From positions 620,001 through 684,000 of the forward strand of contig JACOST010000014.1 in the NCBI GenBank assembly GCA_016178705.1: a stretch of DNA of 64,000 nucleotides, in the 5' to 3' direction. This stretch comes from Deltaproteobacteria bacterium. GTDB taxonomy: Bacteria > Desulfobacterota > Binatia > HRBIN30 > JACQVA1. The notes beneath the pieces are model-generated. The model was not told where the DNA came from. It was given only the letters and a program-made list of their open reading frames with translations, and searched no databases. Positions 28,339 to 37,619 of this stretch are shown here, in pieces. The translations under genes and the position numbers were made by a program. Positions within the stretch are counted from its first letter, which is position 1. Each line of letters opens with the position of its first letter.

Positions 28339-29586
28339 TCAACTAGCCGCGGCGCGGCGCGCCGGTTCGGCTGGTCTGGGCGTGAAGCGCACGCGCATTT
28401 CTTTCACCCCGTTGATGAAGTTCGAGCGCAGGCGGCGCACCGGGCCGGCCAGTTCGATGTCGGGCAAGCGCCGCAGCAACTCCTCGAACACGACCTTGAG
28501 TTCAAGGCGCGCTAAATTTGCACCGAGGCAGAAGTGCTCGCCGATGCCAAATGACAGGTGTTCGTTGGGGCTGCGCGCGACGTCGAAGCGGTCGCCGTCG
28601 GGAAAGATGTCTTCGTCTCGATTGACGGACGGATACCACATCGCAACCTTCTGCCCGGCGGAGATCTTCACGCCACGAATCTCGGTGTCGCGCGTGGCGG
28701 TGCGACGGAAGTAGTTCACCGGCGGGCTGACGCGCAGGATCTCCTCGACCGCGCTCGGAATGAGCGAGGGATTAGCGAGCAGCCGGGCGCGCTGCTCCGG
28801 ATGCTCCATCAACAACCGCATGCCGTGGGTGGTCACCGTGCGCGTGGTTTCGTTGCCCGCCACCATCAGCAGCAAGAAGAAGGAATTGAACTCGAGCTCG
28901 GGCAGCTTCTCGCCGTCGACGTCGGCGCTCACCAAAACCGTGGCAAGATCGTCCGCCGGGTGTTGCCGGGCGCGCTCACCGAGCTTGGCGGCGTAGAGGA
29001 ACATCTCCGTGCCAGCGCGCTTGCCGTCCTCACGCGAGTGCTGAAACTCCGGATCATCGAATCCGATCATCAAGTTGCTGAGGTCGTAGATGTACTTCCG
29101 ATCCTCGAGCGGCACTCCCATCATCTCGCAGATGACCTGCAAGGGCAGCTCGGCGGCGATGTCGGCGACGAAATCGCACTCGCCGCGCTCGGCGACGCGA
29201 TCGATGATTTGGCGGGTCATGTCGCGAATGTGCGGTTCGAGCTTCTGGATCATGCGCGGCGTGAAGCCGCGGTTGACCAGGGCGCGGTACTTGACGTGCT
29301 GCGGTGGGTCCATGTTGAGCATCAGCGCCCGCAGACCCATCATGTCTTCCTCGGGTGGCGTGAAGATACTGGTGCCGCCGATCGTCGAGGAAAACAGATC
29401 CGGATTGCGCGAGATGAACTTGAGGTCGTCGTACTTGGTGATCACCCAGAAGCCAGGTTGTCCTGGCGGTTCCCGTTCTTCGTTCCACGACACCGGCGCT
29501 TCGGTGCGCAGGAGCTTGAAGTAGTCGTGCGGGACGCCGTCGCGGAAGGAGTCGGGATCGTTGAGATCGATGTCACCAGGCTTCAT
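28339..29586 (-). CDS. Cytochrome P450, CYP125/CYP142-like
   Basis: 415 aa, complete. I-helix VAGNETTRTV, ExxR in EEILRV, PPVNYFRRTATRDTEI and the heme loop FGIGEHFCLGANLARLE with the thiolate Cys. The N-terminal part includes LMLNMDPPQHVKYRALVNRGFTP, typical of class I bacterial P450s. The start ATG at 29586 has GGGAG 8 bases upstream. It is related to the truncated P450 at the left edge but is clearly a different enzyme. It diverges from the penicillin-acylase-like gene. A steroid or terpenoid substrate is guessed from family resemblance only. Confidence 0.94.
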   Translation of the reverse strand: MKPGDIDLNDPDSFRDGVPHDYFKLLRTEAPVSWNEEREPPGQPGFWVITKYDDLKFISRNPDLFSSTIGGTSIFTPPEEDMMGLRALMLNMDPPQHVKYRALVNRGFTPRMIQKLEPHIRDMTRQIIDRVAERGECDFVADIAAELPLQVICEMMGVPLEDRKYIYDLSNLMIGFDDPEFQHSREDGKRAGTEMFLYAAKLGERARQHPADDLATVLVSADVDGEKLPELEFNSFFLLLMVAGNETTRTVTTHGMRLLMEHPEQRARLLANPSLIPSAVEEILRVSPPVNYFRRTATRDTEIRGVKISAGQKVAMWYPSVNRDEDIFPDGDRFDVARSPNEHLSFGIGEHFCLGANLARLELKVVFEELLRRLPDIELAGPVRRLRSNFINGVKEMRVRFTPRPAEPARRAAAS

Positions 29587-29682
29587 AACCACCACTCCCG
29601 AAGTGTTCGAACCAAACGACTAACAAGCGTTCGTTTATCACAGGGCCGACCGCGTACGAAAGGGGTGTCGTGTGAAGGTCGC

Positions 29683-29706
29683 GTAGGGGCGCATGGCGGT
29701 GCGCCC
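29683..29706. repeat. Single GTAGGGGCG-type palindrome
   Basis: One hairpin unit, GGGCGCA-TGGCGG-TGCGCCC, beginning GTAGGGGCGC like the arms at 2810-2890. It sits between the divergent P450 and acylase genes. No second arm is visible nearby. Confidence 0.6.
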
Positions 29707-29785
29707 AGGGTGGGCAACGGTTCATCGAGTTTTCCCTGCGCCGCAAACTGTGCTCTGTACTCCGCCAACGCTGCGGAGGTGACTG

Positions 29786-32221
29786 GTGTCGATCGACGTG
29801 TCGGATCTGGAGGCGTTGCGTGCCGAGGCACGCCGCGTGTTACCGCAAGTCAACGGCGAATTGCATCTGGCCGGACTGGAGCAGCCGGTCTCGGTGATTC
29901 GCGATCACTGGGGGGTGGCGCACCTGTACGCGAAGACCACGCGCGATCTATTTTTCGCGCAGGGCTTCGTCCACGCGCAGGACCGGCTGTGGCAGATGGA
30001 ATTGCGGCGCCGCATCTCGTCGGGTCGCCTGGCCGAAGTCTTCGGCCCCAGCGCGCTGCGCCGCGACGTGTTTGCGCGTACGCTGGGTTTCCAACGCGGC
30101 CTGGATCGGGAATGGACGACCTACGATGACGAGACGCGCGCGATCATCACCGCGTATGCAGCCGGCGTGAATGCGTGGATCGAGACCCATCGCGGTCGCT
30201 TGCCGCTCGAGTTCCAACTCGTCGGCTTCGAGCCCGAGCCGTGGCAGCCGCTGGACGTGCTGACGCGAGCCGTCGCCTACAACCAAGGCGGCATCTGGCC
30301 GCGCAAAGTGTTGCGCGCGCGCCTGATCGCGCGCTTGGGTGCGGAACGCACGCGCCAACTCATGCCGACCGATCCTGACATCGCAATCGAAGTACCGCCT
30401 GGGCTCGACTACGGCTGGATCGGCGCCGATGCGGTTGCCGATCATCTCGAATCGCTCGGCTATCCGCCCGACGACGAACTCGCGCAGCGCGGCCTCGATC
30501 TTGCCCCGGGCGCGCGCTGGTTCGGTACCCAAGGGGAGGCGGCCGGCGACAGCGCTGTGGGCTCCAACAACTGGACGGTCGATGGGTTCAAGTCGACGAC
30601 CGGCAAGCCGCTGTTGGCCTCCGATCCCCATCTCGGCTTGGCGCATCCGTCGCACTGGTACGAGATGCATCTCGTCGGGCCGACGTACGATGGCCGGCGC
30701 TTCTACAACGTCACCGGCTGCTCGACGCCGGGACAACCGGGCATCGTCATCGGTCGCAACGCGCGGATCGCCTGGGGTCTCACCAATGCGTCGGCGGACG
30801 TCCAGGATCTCTACGTCGAAGAATTCGATCCGGGTGAATGGGCGCGCTACCGCACCGCAACGGGCTGGGCGCAAGCGACGGTGATCGAAGAGACGCTGCG
30901 CGTGCGCGGCGAAGCCGACCCGCATCGACATCCGGTGCGCGTCACCAAGCACGGCCCGATCGTCTACACATCAATGGACGGCCGCTATGGCCTCGCGCTG
31001 CGCTGGAGCGCTTACGAGCCGGGGTCGGTCTTCAATCAAATGCTCGCCATCAATCGCGCCGCAAACTGGGAAGAGTTCAGCGCGGCGTTGCGCGGCTGGG
31101 CGGCGCCGCCGATGAACTTTCTCTATGCCGATGTCGACGGTCACATCGGCCACGTCGCCGCCGGCGCCTATCCGATTCGGCGACACGGGGCCGGCCTGGT
31201 TCCGGTTCCGGGATGGAGCGACGACTACGAGTGGGACGGCTACGCGCCATTCGAACATTGCCCGCAGACGTTGGACTCGCCGGAGCATTTTCTCGCGACG
31301 GCGAACCAACGCACCACCAGCAAGAGCTCGCCGCATCCGGTTTCGCACGACTGGGATGCCGGCTTTCGAGCGGCGCGCATCAAGAGCGAATTGCACACGC
31401 GGCGCCGTTGGGCCGTCGCTGACGTGGCGGCGTTGCAGAGCGACGTGACATCGCTGCCGGCGCAGATGATGGTGCCGTACCTCGTGGCTGCGCTCGATGG
31501 CGAAACCAACCGCGACAGCACGCTCGCGCAGGACTTGCTGCGTGGATGGAACGGTGTGCTTAGCATCGACAGCGCCGCGGCGGCGCTATACGAAGTGATC
31601 CTGCATCGTTGGTTTGCCAACGCGTTTCGCGCGCAACTCGGCGATCTGTTTCCGCACTACATCGATCAGAGCAGCCATGTGTTGCAGGCGGCGCTGCGCT
31701 TGCTCGAACAGCCTGATCCCTTCTGGCTCGCAGCCGCTGCGGGCGCGGAGCAAGGCGACGCAACGACGCTGCGGGATCTCGTGTTGCGTCGCTGCGTCCG
31801 CGAAGCGGTCGCGGAGTTGCGCGAGCGGCTCGGCGATGATCCGCAGGCATGGCGGTGGGGTCGCTTACACTCGGTCCTCTTCATTCACGGCGCGGCGCGC
31901 ACGCCGGAGTTGAAGCGGCTGTTTAACGTCGGCCCGTTCGAGATGCCCGGCGACGGCTTCACGCCCAACAACACCGGACAGAATTTCCGCTTCTCTTATC
32001 GTCAGGTGGCCGCCGCCTCGTATCGGCAGGTCGTCGACCTCGGCAATCCGGACGCCTCGCTGTCGATCCACACCATCGGCCAAAGCGGCCAACCCGAGAG
32101 CCCGCACTTCGGGGACTTCGCGCCATTGTGGGCACGCGGCGAGTATCACCCGATGCTGTTCACCCGCGCGGCCATCGATGCGGTGGCCGAGGCGACGTTG
32201 ATGTTGCAGCCGCGTAGCTGA
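29786..32221 (+). CDS. Penicillin-acylase-family N-terminal nucleophile hydrolase
   Basis: 811 aa. GTG start with GGAGGTG 5 bases upstream. The alpha-chain region (1-about 240) contains GVAHLYAKTTRDLFFAQGF and QDRLWQMELRR, conserved in penicillin G acylases. GSNNWTV has the nucleophile Ser260 that becomes the beta-chain N-terminus after self-cleavage; further beta-chain markers are TGKPLLASDPHLGL and ANQRTT. Family members hydrolyse amides such as beta-lactams, acyl-homoserine lactones or cyclic lipopeptides and are usually exported. This one shows no signal peptide, so it may be cytoplasmic. Divergent from the P450. Substrate unknown. Confidence 0.93.
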   Translation: MSIDVSDLEALRAEARRVLPQVNGELHLAGLEQPVSVIRDHWGVAHLYAKTTRDLFFAQGFVHAQDRLWQMELRRRISSGRLAEVFGPSALRRDVFARTLGFQRGLDREWTTYDDETRAIITAYAAGVNAWIETHRGRLPLEFQLVGFEPEPWQPLDVLTRAVAYNQGGIWPRKVLRARLIARLGAERTRQLMPTDPDIAIEVPPGLDYGWIGADAVADHLESLGYPPDDELAQRGLDLAPGARWFGTQGEAAGDSAVGSNNWTVDGFKSTTGKPLLASDPHLGLAHPSHWYEMHLVGPTYDGRRFYNVTGCSTPGQPGIVIGRNARIAWGLTNASADVQDLYVEEFDPGEWARYRTATGWAQATVIEETLRVRGEADPHRHPVRVTKHGPIVYTSMDGRYGLALRWSAYEPGSVFNQMLAINRAANWEEFSAALRGWAAPPMNFLYADVDGHIGHVAAGAYPIRRHGAGLVPVPGWSDDYEWDGYAPFEHCPQTLDSPEHFLATANQRTTSKSSPHPVSHDWDAGFRAARIKSELHTRRRWAVADVAALQSDVTSLPAQMMVPYLVAALDGETNRDSTLAQDLLRGWNGVLSIDSAAAALYEVILHRWFANAFRAQLGDLFPHYIDQSSHVLQAALRLLEQPDPFWLAAAAGAEQGDATTLRDLVLRRCVREAVAELRERLGDDPQAWRWGRLHSVLFIHGAARTPELKRLFNVGPFEMPGDGFTPNNTGQNFRFSYRQVAAASYRQVVDLGNPDASLSIHTIGQSGQPESPHFGDFAPLWARGEYHPMLFTRAAIDAVAEATLMLQPRS

Positions 32222-32229
32222 ACGGATCG

Positions 32230-32377
32230 GAGGCCTCCACCCTAGCCCTCCTCCGTTCGCGGAAATGCTCACGGAGGAGGGAACTGGAACTTGGCGGGTG
32301 ATGCGCGACCGCTGCGCACAAGGGTTCCCTCCTCTGCGGCATCACCCGCCGCGGAGGAGGGTTAGGGTGGAGGCCTC
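32230..32377. repeat. MITE-like inverted-repeat element, CCACCCTA family (A2)
   Basis: Outer arms of 26 bases, 32230-32255 and 32352-32377, are inverted with 25 of 26 matching (GAGGCCTCCACCCTA and its complement). Inside lie two nested inverted pairs, GGAGGAGGGAAC (32273-32284) with GTTCCCTCCTC (32324-32334), and GGCGGGTGATGC (32293-32304) with GCATCACCCGCC (32339-32350). The whole could fold as one long hairpin. It fills the gap between two convergent genes. No open frame of note inside. Confidence 0.85.
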
Positions 32378-32431
32378 TTCACGAGCCGCGACACGTGACG
32401 ACCGGACTCGCCAATCATCCTCGGATCGAGG

Positions 32432-34006
32432 CTACGGCCCCGGAACGATTTTGAAAACCTCGCCGCCGAGGTCGCAGATGTAGATCTCGCCACGCGCGTC
32501 TTCGCCAAAGGACGAAAGCAGATCGATCGATAGGCCGCCGCCGGGCGCGAGATCGGTTGTCCGATCTTGTTGGTTGGTGGCGACGCCACCCGCAACTTGG
32601 AAGGTCTTGATGAACGCGGTGCAGAAGTCGCCGTAAAAGTACGTCCCGCGGAGGTCGGGCATCGCGCAGCCGCGATACACGTAGCCGCCGGTGACCGCGC
32701 AGCCGATGCTGTCGCCGGGGCCGTGAGGATAGTCGAGGATCGGCTGCGTGAGTCCGGTCTGATCGCATCCGCTCGACGGATTGAAGCAGTGCCCGTTGCC
32801 CTCAACGGTGTTCCAGCCGTAGTTCACGCCGCCGGCGCTCCCGACTGGCTGGTAGTTCACTTCTTCAAAACTGTCTTGGCCGACGTCGGCGATGTAGAGA
32901 TCACCGGTGAGGCGATCAAAGCTGTTCCGCCACGGATTGCGCAACCCGAGCGCCCAAATCTCCGGGCGCGCGGTCGGCGAACCGACGAACGGATTGCTCG
33001 GCGGAATCGCGTAGGGGGCGGCGCCATCGACATCGATGCGGAGCATCTTGCCGAGCAGCGTGGTGGAATTCTGTCCGTTGCCGAGCGGATCGCCGCCGCT
33101 GCCGCCATCACCGAGGGCGATGTAGAGATCGTTGTCCGGGCCGAAGGCGATGTGACCACCGTTGTGATTCGAGAAGGGTTGCGTGACTTGCAGGATGATG
33201 CGTTCGCTCGCGCTGTCTGCCAGGTCGGGATTGGCGCTGACGCGGTACTCTGACACAACAGTGTTGCCACTCGGGTCGGTGTAGTCGACGAAGAAGCGCC
33301 CGTTGGCAGCGTACTGCGGATGAAAGGCGACTCCGAGCAATCCACGCTCACCGCAGCAGGCGATCTGCGACGCCAGATTGAGGAACGGCGTCGCCAGCAG
33401 CGTGCCCCACTTGAGGATCTTGATCGCGCCACCCTGCTCGACGATGAAGATGCGGCTGACATCGCCGCGCGGAGCGGTCACGTACAGCGGGCTGTTCAAG
33501 CCACTCGCGACGCGCACGGCTTTGATCGCCGTGCCGGACACGGGCGATACACCGGCGCAGACGTCGCTGCACGTCGTCGATTCGAGCTGGCACGTTGCGG
33601 AACAGCCGTCACCGTTCACGAGGTTGCCATCGTCACACTGTTCGCCACTTTCGAGGAAGCCATTGCCACATGCCGACGTGTTGCACACGTGGCTGAACCC
33701 GCCGGTGGCGAGCGAGCTGTACGTCAGCCCGGCGCTGATGATGGCTTGCCGTCCGGTGCAATCGAGGCGGGCCGCGGTGCCGGCCGAGCAGGCGGCGTCG
33801 AGTCTGGTCGCGCGCAAGTCGAGTACCCGGTTACGCGGCGCGCACGAACGGCCAAGCGGGACGAACACCGTTAGGCACAGCCGCGCTTCGCGGATGAACG
33901 TCCAGAGGTAGTCGGCCGAGTCGCGCCCGCAGTTCTGTGCCTGCGCGCGCGACAGCGGAACCGACAGCAGCACTGCGGCCAGCAGCAGCCAAGTGATTCG
34001 TCGCAT
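32432..34006 (-). CDS. Exported PQQ-type sugar dehydrogenase-like protein with a Cys-rich repeat
   Basis: 524 aa. Signal peptide MRRITWLLLAAVLLSVPLSR. Residues about 100-150 hold one myxobacterial-type Cys-rich repeat (CGNGFLESGEQCDDGN, then GDGCSATCQLE). From about 165 a glucose/sorbosone dehydrogenase six-bladed propeller follows (ERGLLGVAFHPQYAANGRFF, NHNGGHIAFGPDNDLYIALG, ALGLRNPWRNSFD, GDLYIADVGQDSFEEVN and GGYVYRG). These enzymes oxidise aldose sugars with PQQ and pass electrons to periplasmic carriers. The Cys-rich repeat is common in deltaproteobacterial surface proteins. An extra ATG four codons upstream is possible. Confidence 0.88.
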   Translation of the reverse strand: MRRITWLLLAAVLLSVPLSRAQAQNCGRDSADYLWTFIREARLCLTVFVPLGRSCAPRNRVLDLRATRLDAACSAGTAARLDCTGRQAIISAGLTYSSLATGGFSHVCNTSACGNGFLESGEQCDDGNLVNGDGCSATCQLESTTCSDVCAGVSPVSGTAIKAVRVASGLNSPLYVTAPRGDVSRIFIVEQGGAIKILKWGTLLATPFLNLASQIACCGERGLLGVAFHPQYAANGRFFVDYTDPSGNTVVSEYRVSANPDLADSASERIILQVTQPFSNHNGGHIAFGPDNDLYIALGDGGSGGDPLGNGQNSTTLLGKMLRIDVDGAAPYAIPPSNPFVGSPTARPEIWALGLRNPWRNSFDRLTGDLYIADVGQDSFEEVNYQPVGSAGGVNYGWNTVEGNGHCFNPSSGCDQTGLTQPILDYPHGPGDSIGCAVTGGYVYRGCAMPDLRGTYFYGDFCTAFIKTFQVAGGVATNQQDRTTDLAPGGGLSIDLLSSFGEDARGEIYICDLGGEVFKIVPGP

Positions 34007-34066
34007 CGCCACCCCCATCGTGCTTCGCAGTCTAGCGACGCGATCAGGGTGACACAATCAAGTTTC

Positions 34067-35161
34067 TCACCGTGGCGGCAGGGCCGCGAACCACTCGAGG
34101 ATGCGTATGTTCTCCGAGCGTGGATAGGTGTGCGACAGCTCCGGGAGTTCACGATATTCGAGCGCCGCGCCGGCAAGGTTGAGTCGGTCGCGGGCGAGCC
34201 GCGCGAGCTGCACCGGAAACAGAAAGTCGAGCGCGCCGTGGACGAGGTATATCGGCACGCCGCGCGCGCGGTCGAGGTTGCCGATCGCTTCGTTGGCCGG
34301 GTGCAGCACCCCGCACAGCGGCGCCAGCGCGCGATAGATCTCGGGATGAGCGAGACCGTACAGCAACGCAAAGGTCGCACCATCCGACAATCCCGTGAGC
34401 AAGATGCGATCGATCGCCACGTGGTAACGCTGGCTGAGCCAGGCGAGAATTTCGAGCAGGCCTTGATCTTCGACATCGCCCCAGGTGTCGGTCACTGCCG
34501 AGGGAGCGACCAATAGATATCCCAAACTGCGCGCCTCGCGCACCCAGGTCCACAAGAAGTCGCGGCCGTTGCCGGAACCCCCGTGCAGCGCGACGATCAG
34601 CGGCCACGCCCGCTCGGGCGTGTAGTGTTCCGGCACGTAGAGGGCGAAGCCACCGTGATGCCCGCCGGCGGAGACGTGGATGACGCCGGTTGCCAGCGCG
34701 CCGTCGTCGCCGCGCTGCGCCGGCCGATCGTCGACCGTCACGCCGGGAAGCTGAAAGTAGTCGGCAAAGGGCGTCAACGCGCGCCGAAAGAAGTAGAACC
34801 CCTCCTGCGCCTGGGCGACTTCGTGCAGCGCACCCAAAATGTGCGCGATGCGCAGCGTCGGCTCCACGGTCGGAAAGCTGGTGAACAACTCGCACGCCCG
34901 TTCCGCGTGCTGCAACGCTTCATCGACACCGCGGGCGAACGCCACCAGTGGATCCGGTGGTGGCGCAGCCGTCAACGCGGCTCGCGCCGAGCGCAGCGCG
35001 GCACGATGCACGCGCTCGGTCTCCGCCGCTAATTTCGCGGAGCGCTGCGGCGCGAGTTGTTCGGCGACGGTTTCCATCCACACGAGAAAGTCACGCGCCA
35101 CTCGGCTCGCGTCGAGCACCGCACCCAAGTAGCGCGCCTCGTCGTCGGGGATGTCGCTCAT
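34067..35161 (-). CDS. Alpha/beta-hydrolase esterase, PHB-depolymerase/dienelactone-like
   Basis: 364 aa. Residues 1-about 150 are helical with no recognised domain. The catalytic domain starts near GGFALYVPEHYTPERAWPLI and has the oxyanion LHGGSGNG, the nucleophile elbow GLSDGA, a catalytic Asp in HGALDFLFP and His in LSHTYP. This is the pattern of carboxylesterases and extracellular PHB-depolymerase-like enzymes. There is no signal peptide, so it is likely cytoplasmic. The ATG at 35161 is chosen over an earlier start since the ribosome site is equally weak. It is divergent from the GST gene. Confidence 0.85.
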   Translation of the reverse strand: MSDIPDDEARYLGAVLDASRVARDFLVWMETVAEQLAPQRSAKLAAETERVHRAALRSARAALTAAPPPDPLVAFARGVDEALQHAERACELFTSFPTVEPTLRIAHILGALHEVAQAQEGFYFFRRALTPFADYFQLPGVTVDDRPAQRGDDGALATGVIHVSAGGHHGGFALYVPEHYTPERAWPLIVALHGGSGNGRDFLWTWVREARSLGYLLVAPSAVTDTWGDVEDQGLLEILAWLSQRYHVAIDRILLTGLSDGATFALLYGLAHPEIYRALAPLCGVLHPANEAIGNLDRARGVPIYLVHGALDFLFPVQLARLARDRLNLAGAALEYRELPELSHTYPRSENIRILEWFAALPPR

Positions 35162-35283
35162 CAATCGGCACCGTAGCGCAGTGTCAGTTACCAGGCCACA
35201 TGGCCGCGATCCGCCACGATCGTTCAATCGAAAGTCTTGCGACGGTCTTGCGCCGCGTCGTCACGCGCGGCAAATGCTGGCAC

Positions 35284-35934
35284 ATGAAACTCTACCGCTT
35301 CGAGTACAGTTGCTACGCACGCAAGGCACAGATGGTGCTCGACCTACTCGGGTTGCGCTACGACATCGTCGAGGTCCCGTTCGGCGATCGCACTGAGTTG
35401 GCGACGCTGACTCACGGGTACATCCAGGTGCCGGTGTTGGTCGACGATCGTGGCGAGGTTATCGTCGACTCGCGCGCGATTTGCGAGACGCTGCTACAGG
35501 GCGAGTACGCCGAGCGGCTGGTGCCTTCGCCGTGGCAGGGACCGATTTGGGCGTATGCTGATTGGTGTGACGGGCCGCTGGAAGACGTGCTCTTCCGCAT
35601 CGCGTCGCCCGGCATCCGGCGCTGGCTCACGCGCACGGCCGATCGCGCCCTGCTCACCTTCATCAAGGAACGCAAGTTCGGCAAGGGCTGCGTGGACGAT
35701 TGGGAACGCGGCGCGGCGGATCTGATCGCCCGCGCGCGCGCGTTGCTCGCACCAACGGCGCAGACGCTGCGCCAGCAGCCGTTCATCTTCGGCCCGCGCG
35801 CCACGCTCGCCGACGCCGCCCTCTACGGCCTCTGTGCGATGCTGCGCGGCGCCGACGCGACGATGCCCGGCGCGCTGGCGCCCGAGTTGGCTCCATGGAT
35901 GAGTCGAGTGGAGGACGCGCGCCCGGCGAAGTAG
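35284..35934 (+). CDS. Glutathione S-transferase-like protein
   Basis: 216 aa. Thioredoxin-fold N-terminal domain with YRFEYSCYARKAQMVLDLLG near residues 4-23, cis-Pro in QVPVLVDD and the acidic Ser pair VDSRAICETL (glutathione site). The helical C-terminal domain ends with TLADAALYGLCAML, the usual N-capping-box region. The residue usually activating glutathione is Ser/Cys/Tyr near position 10; Cys11 or Ser9 are candidates. The substrate is unknown. It is followed closely by the DUF523/DUF1722 gene on the same strand. Confidence 0.85.
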   Translation: MKLYRFEYSCYARKAQMVLDLLGLRYDIVEVPFGDRTELATLTHGYIQVPVLVDDRGEVIVDSRAICETLLQGEYAERLVPSPWQGPIWAYADWCDGPLEDVLFRIASPGIRRWLTRTADRALLTFIKERKFGKGCVDDWERGAADLIARARALLAPTAQTLRQQPFIFGPRATLADAALYGLCAMLRGADATMPGALAPELAPWMSRVEDARPAK

Positions 35935-36032
35935 CCGGCGCCCGGCTTCAATGGGAATTGAAACTCTCGTTCGTTGCTCACCGATCGACGCTCAGTTGCG
36001 CCGACGCCGCGGCGCGATACAGTGACGCTCAA

Positions 36033-37058
36033 ATGCGTTCGCGGGCTGTTGTCTCTGCCACACCCGTCCGCATCGGCGTCTCGTCGTGTCTGCTCGGCAA
36101 CGCGGTTCGCTACGACGGCGGACACAAGCGCGATGCGTGGCTGGTCGACACGCTCGGCCGCTACGTCGAGTGGGTGCCCGTGTGTCCCGAAGTCGAGATC
36201 GGACTCGGCACGCCGCGGCCGACGTTGCGGCTCGAAGGGCGCGGCGACCATCTCCGCTTGATGATGCCGAGCACCGGCGGCGACTATACCGATGCGATGC
36301 GGCAATACGCGCAGGCGCGTGTCGCCGCGCTGGCGCGGCGCAAGCTGTGCGGCTACGTGTTGAAGAAGAACTCACCCAGTTGCGGCATGCAACGGGTGAA
36401 GGTGTACGGTGCCAAGACGAAGCCGAGGCGAATTGGTCGCGGCCTGTTCGCCGACGCGCTCCTGGGCCGTCTTCCGAACCTTCCGGTCGAAGAGGAAGGG
36501 CGGCTTAACGATCCCACTATTCGTGGCCACTTCATCGCGCGAGTGTTCGCGTACCATCGGGTACGGACGCTGTTCGCGGCACGGTGGACGCCGCGCGATC
36601 TGATCGCGTTTCACTCGGCGCATCGCTTGCAGCTGATGGTCCATGCGCCGGCGCGTTACCGCGCACTCGACCAACTGGTCGCCAACGCGAAGACCCTTTC
36701 ACGCACTCTCGTTCGCACACGCTATGAAGCCGACTTCATGCGCGCGCTCGCGGTGCGCGCGACCACCGCTCGGCACGCCAACATGTTGCGGCATCTGGTT
36801 GACCAGTTCGGTTCGGAGCTCAACCCGATCGCCCGGCGCACACTGCTCCGGGTGATCGATGACTACAGTCGAGCGTTGATCTCGCTGGTGGTACCGCTCA
36901 CACTCATTCGCGACTACATCCGACAATTCGGGGTGACATCGCTGTCGGCACAGACGTACCTCGCCCCGCACCCGATCGAGTTGCTTCATGAAGTCGCGGG
37001 CGCGCCACAGACCGGAGACGCGCGAGGTCTTGCGAGAAAGGCGGGTTTCGAACCATGA
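36033..37058 (+). CDS. DUF523-DUF1722 fusion protein
   Basis: 341 aa. The N-terminal DUF523 part (residues about 10-160) has ISSCLLGNAVRYDGGHK reading as VRIGVSSCLLGNAVRYDG, CPEVEIGLGTPRP, and KKNSPSCGM with conserved Cys residues that could bind a metal or form an active centre. The C-terminal DUF1722 part (about 185-320) begins RTLFAARWTPRDLIAFHSAH and has HRLQLMVHAPARYRAL. This fusion (YbgA-like) occurs widely; a photolyase-linked or thiouridine-related role has been suggested but is not settled. The stop overlaps the next gene by 4 bases (ATGA). Confidence 0.9.
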   Translation: MRSRAVVSATPVRIGVSSCLLGNAVRYDGGHKRDAWLVDTLGRYVEWVPVCPEVEIGLGTPRPTLRLEGRGDHLRLMMPSTGGDYTDAMRQYAQARVAALARRKLCGYVLKKNSPSCGMQRVKVYGAKTKPRRIGRGLFADALLGRLPNLPVEEEGRLNDPTIRGHFIARVFAYHRVRTLFAARWTPRDLIAFHSAHRLQLMVHAPARYRALDQLVANAKTLSRTLVRTRYEADFMRALAVRATTARHANMLRHLVDQFGSELNPIARRTLLRVIDDYSRALISLVVPLTLIRDYIRQFGVTSLSAQTYLAPHPIELLHEVAGAPQTGDARGLARKAGFEP

Positions 37059-37420
37059 AACCGAAGCGAGTACGGATCGCGGTTGAGCCACTGTCGCGGA
37101 CGCACGCGCGCTGGAAGAAGGCCTTGCGAGGAAAGGCCGTCTCCAGCGGCGCGGTGGTCACCGTTGCAAGCTGGGAGGTGCTGGGCAAGGTGCTGGCGGC
37201 CCGGCGACTGGAGATCTTGGCCCGCATCCCGGCGTTGCGGCCGAAATCGATCGCCGCGCTGGCGCGCAGCCTCAAGCGTGACTTCAAGAACGTCTACGCC
37301 GACGTCATGTTTCTCGCGGATCTTGGCTTGATCGAGCTGAAGGCAGAGGGTGGCCGCAAGGCGCTCACGCCGATTGTTCGTTTCAGCGGTATCGAAGTCG
37401 ACTTGGGCGCTTCAGCGTGA
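37055..37420 (+). CDS. Small winged-helix DNA-binding protein, HVO_A0114-like
   Basis: 121 aa. Basic N-terminal third; then LEILARIPALRPKSIAALA and RDFKNVYADVMFLADLGLIE form a winged helix-turn-helix. The motif SLKRDFKNVYADV is typical of HVO_A0114-type regulators, which are often autoregulating and sometimes the antitoxin half of a two-gene system. The partner slot here is taken by the overlapping DUF523/DUF1722 gene, so it may regulate that operon. No separate toxin gene is evident. Confidence 0.75.
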   Translation: MKPKRVRIAVEPLSRTHARWKKALRGKAVSSGAVVTVASWEVLGKVLAARRLEILARIPALRPKSIAALARSLKRDFKNVYADVMFLADLGLIELKAEGGRKALTPIVRFSGIEVDLGASA

Positions 37421-37619
37421 CCGGCGGTTCCGTCGCCGCCACGCTTTCACTAATTCCAATTTCAATGGCTGACCCCGTTGGTGGAGGTGAGCAGATGCGG
37501 CCGGTCACCCATCGCCGCCTGACACGCGTGAACTCCTCCGCGGCTGGCTCATGGCACGGTGCGGGCCAGTCGCACTTCAGTCTTCAAGAGTTGGAAGTCG
37601 TTAACTCGCTGCCGAGCCG
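37421..37619. other. Gap without recognisable gene at the left side of a decayed island
   Basis: About 200 bases between the winged-helix gene and the end of the minus-strand HEPN-like gene. I see no open frame, hairpin or repeat that stands out. The local base composition is slightly less GC-rich than the flanking genes. Confidence 0.5.

Noticed and set aside
37035-37065. TTTCGAACC resembling a tRNA T-loop
   Set aside because: It lies in the coding overlap of two genes and no acceptor stem or anticodon arm can be drawn around it.
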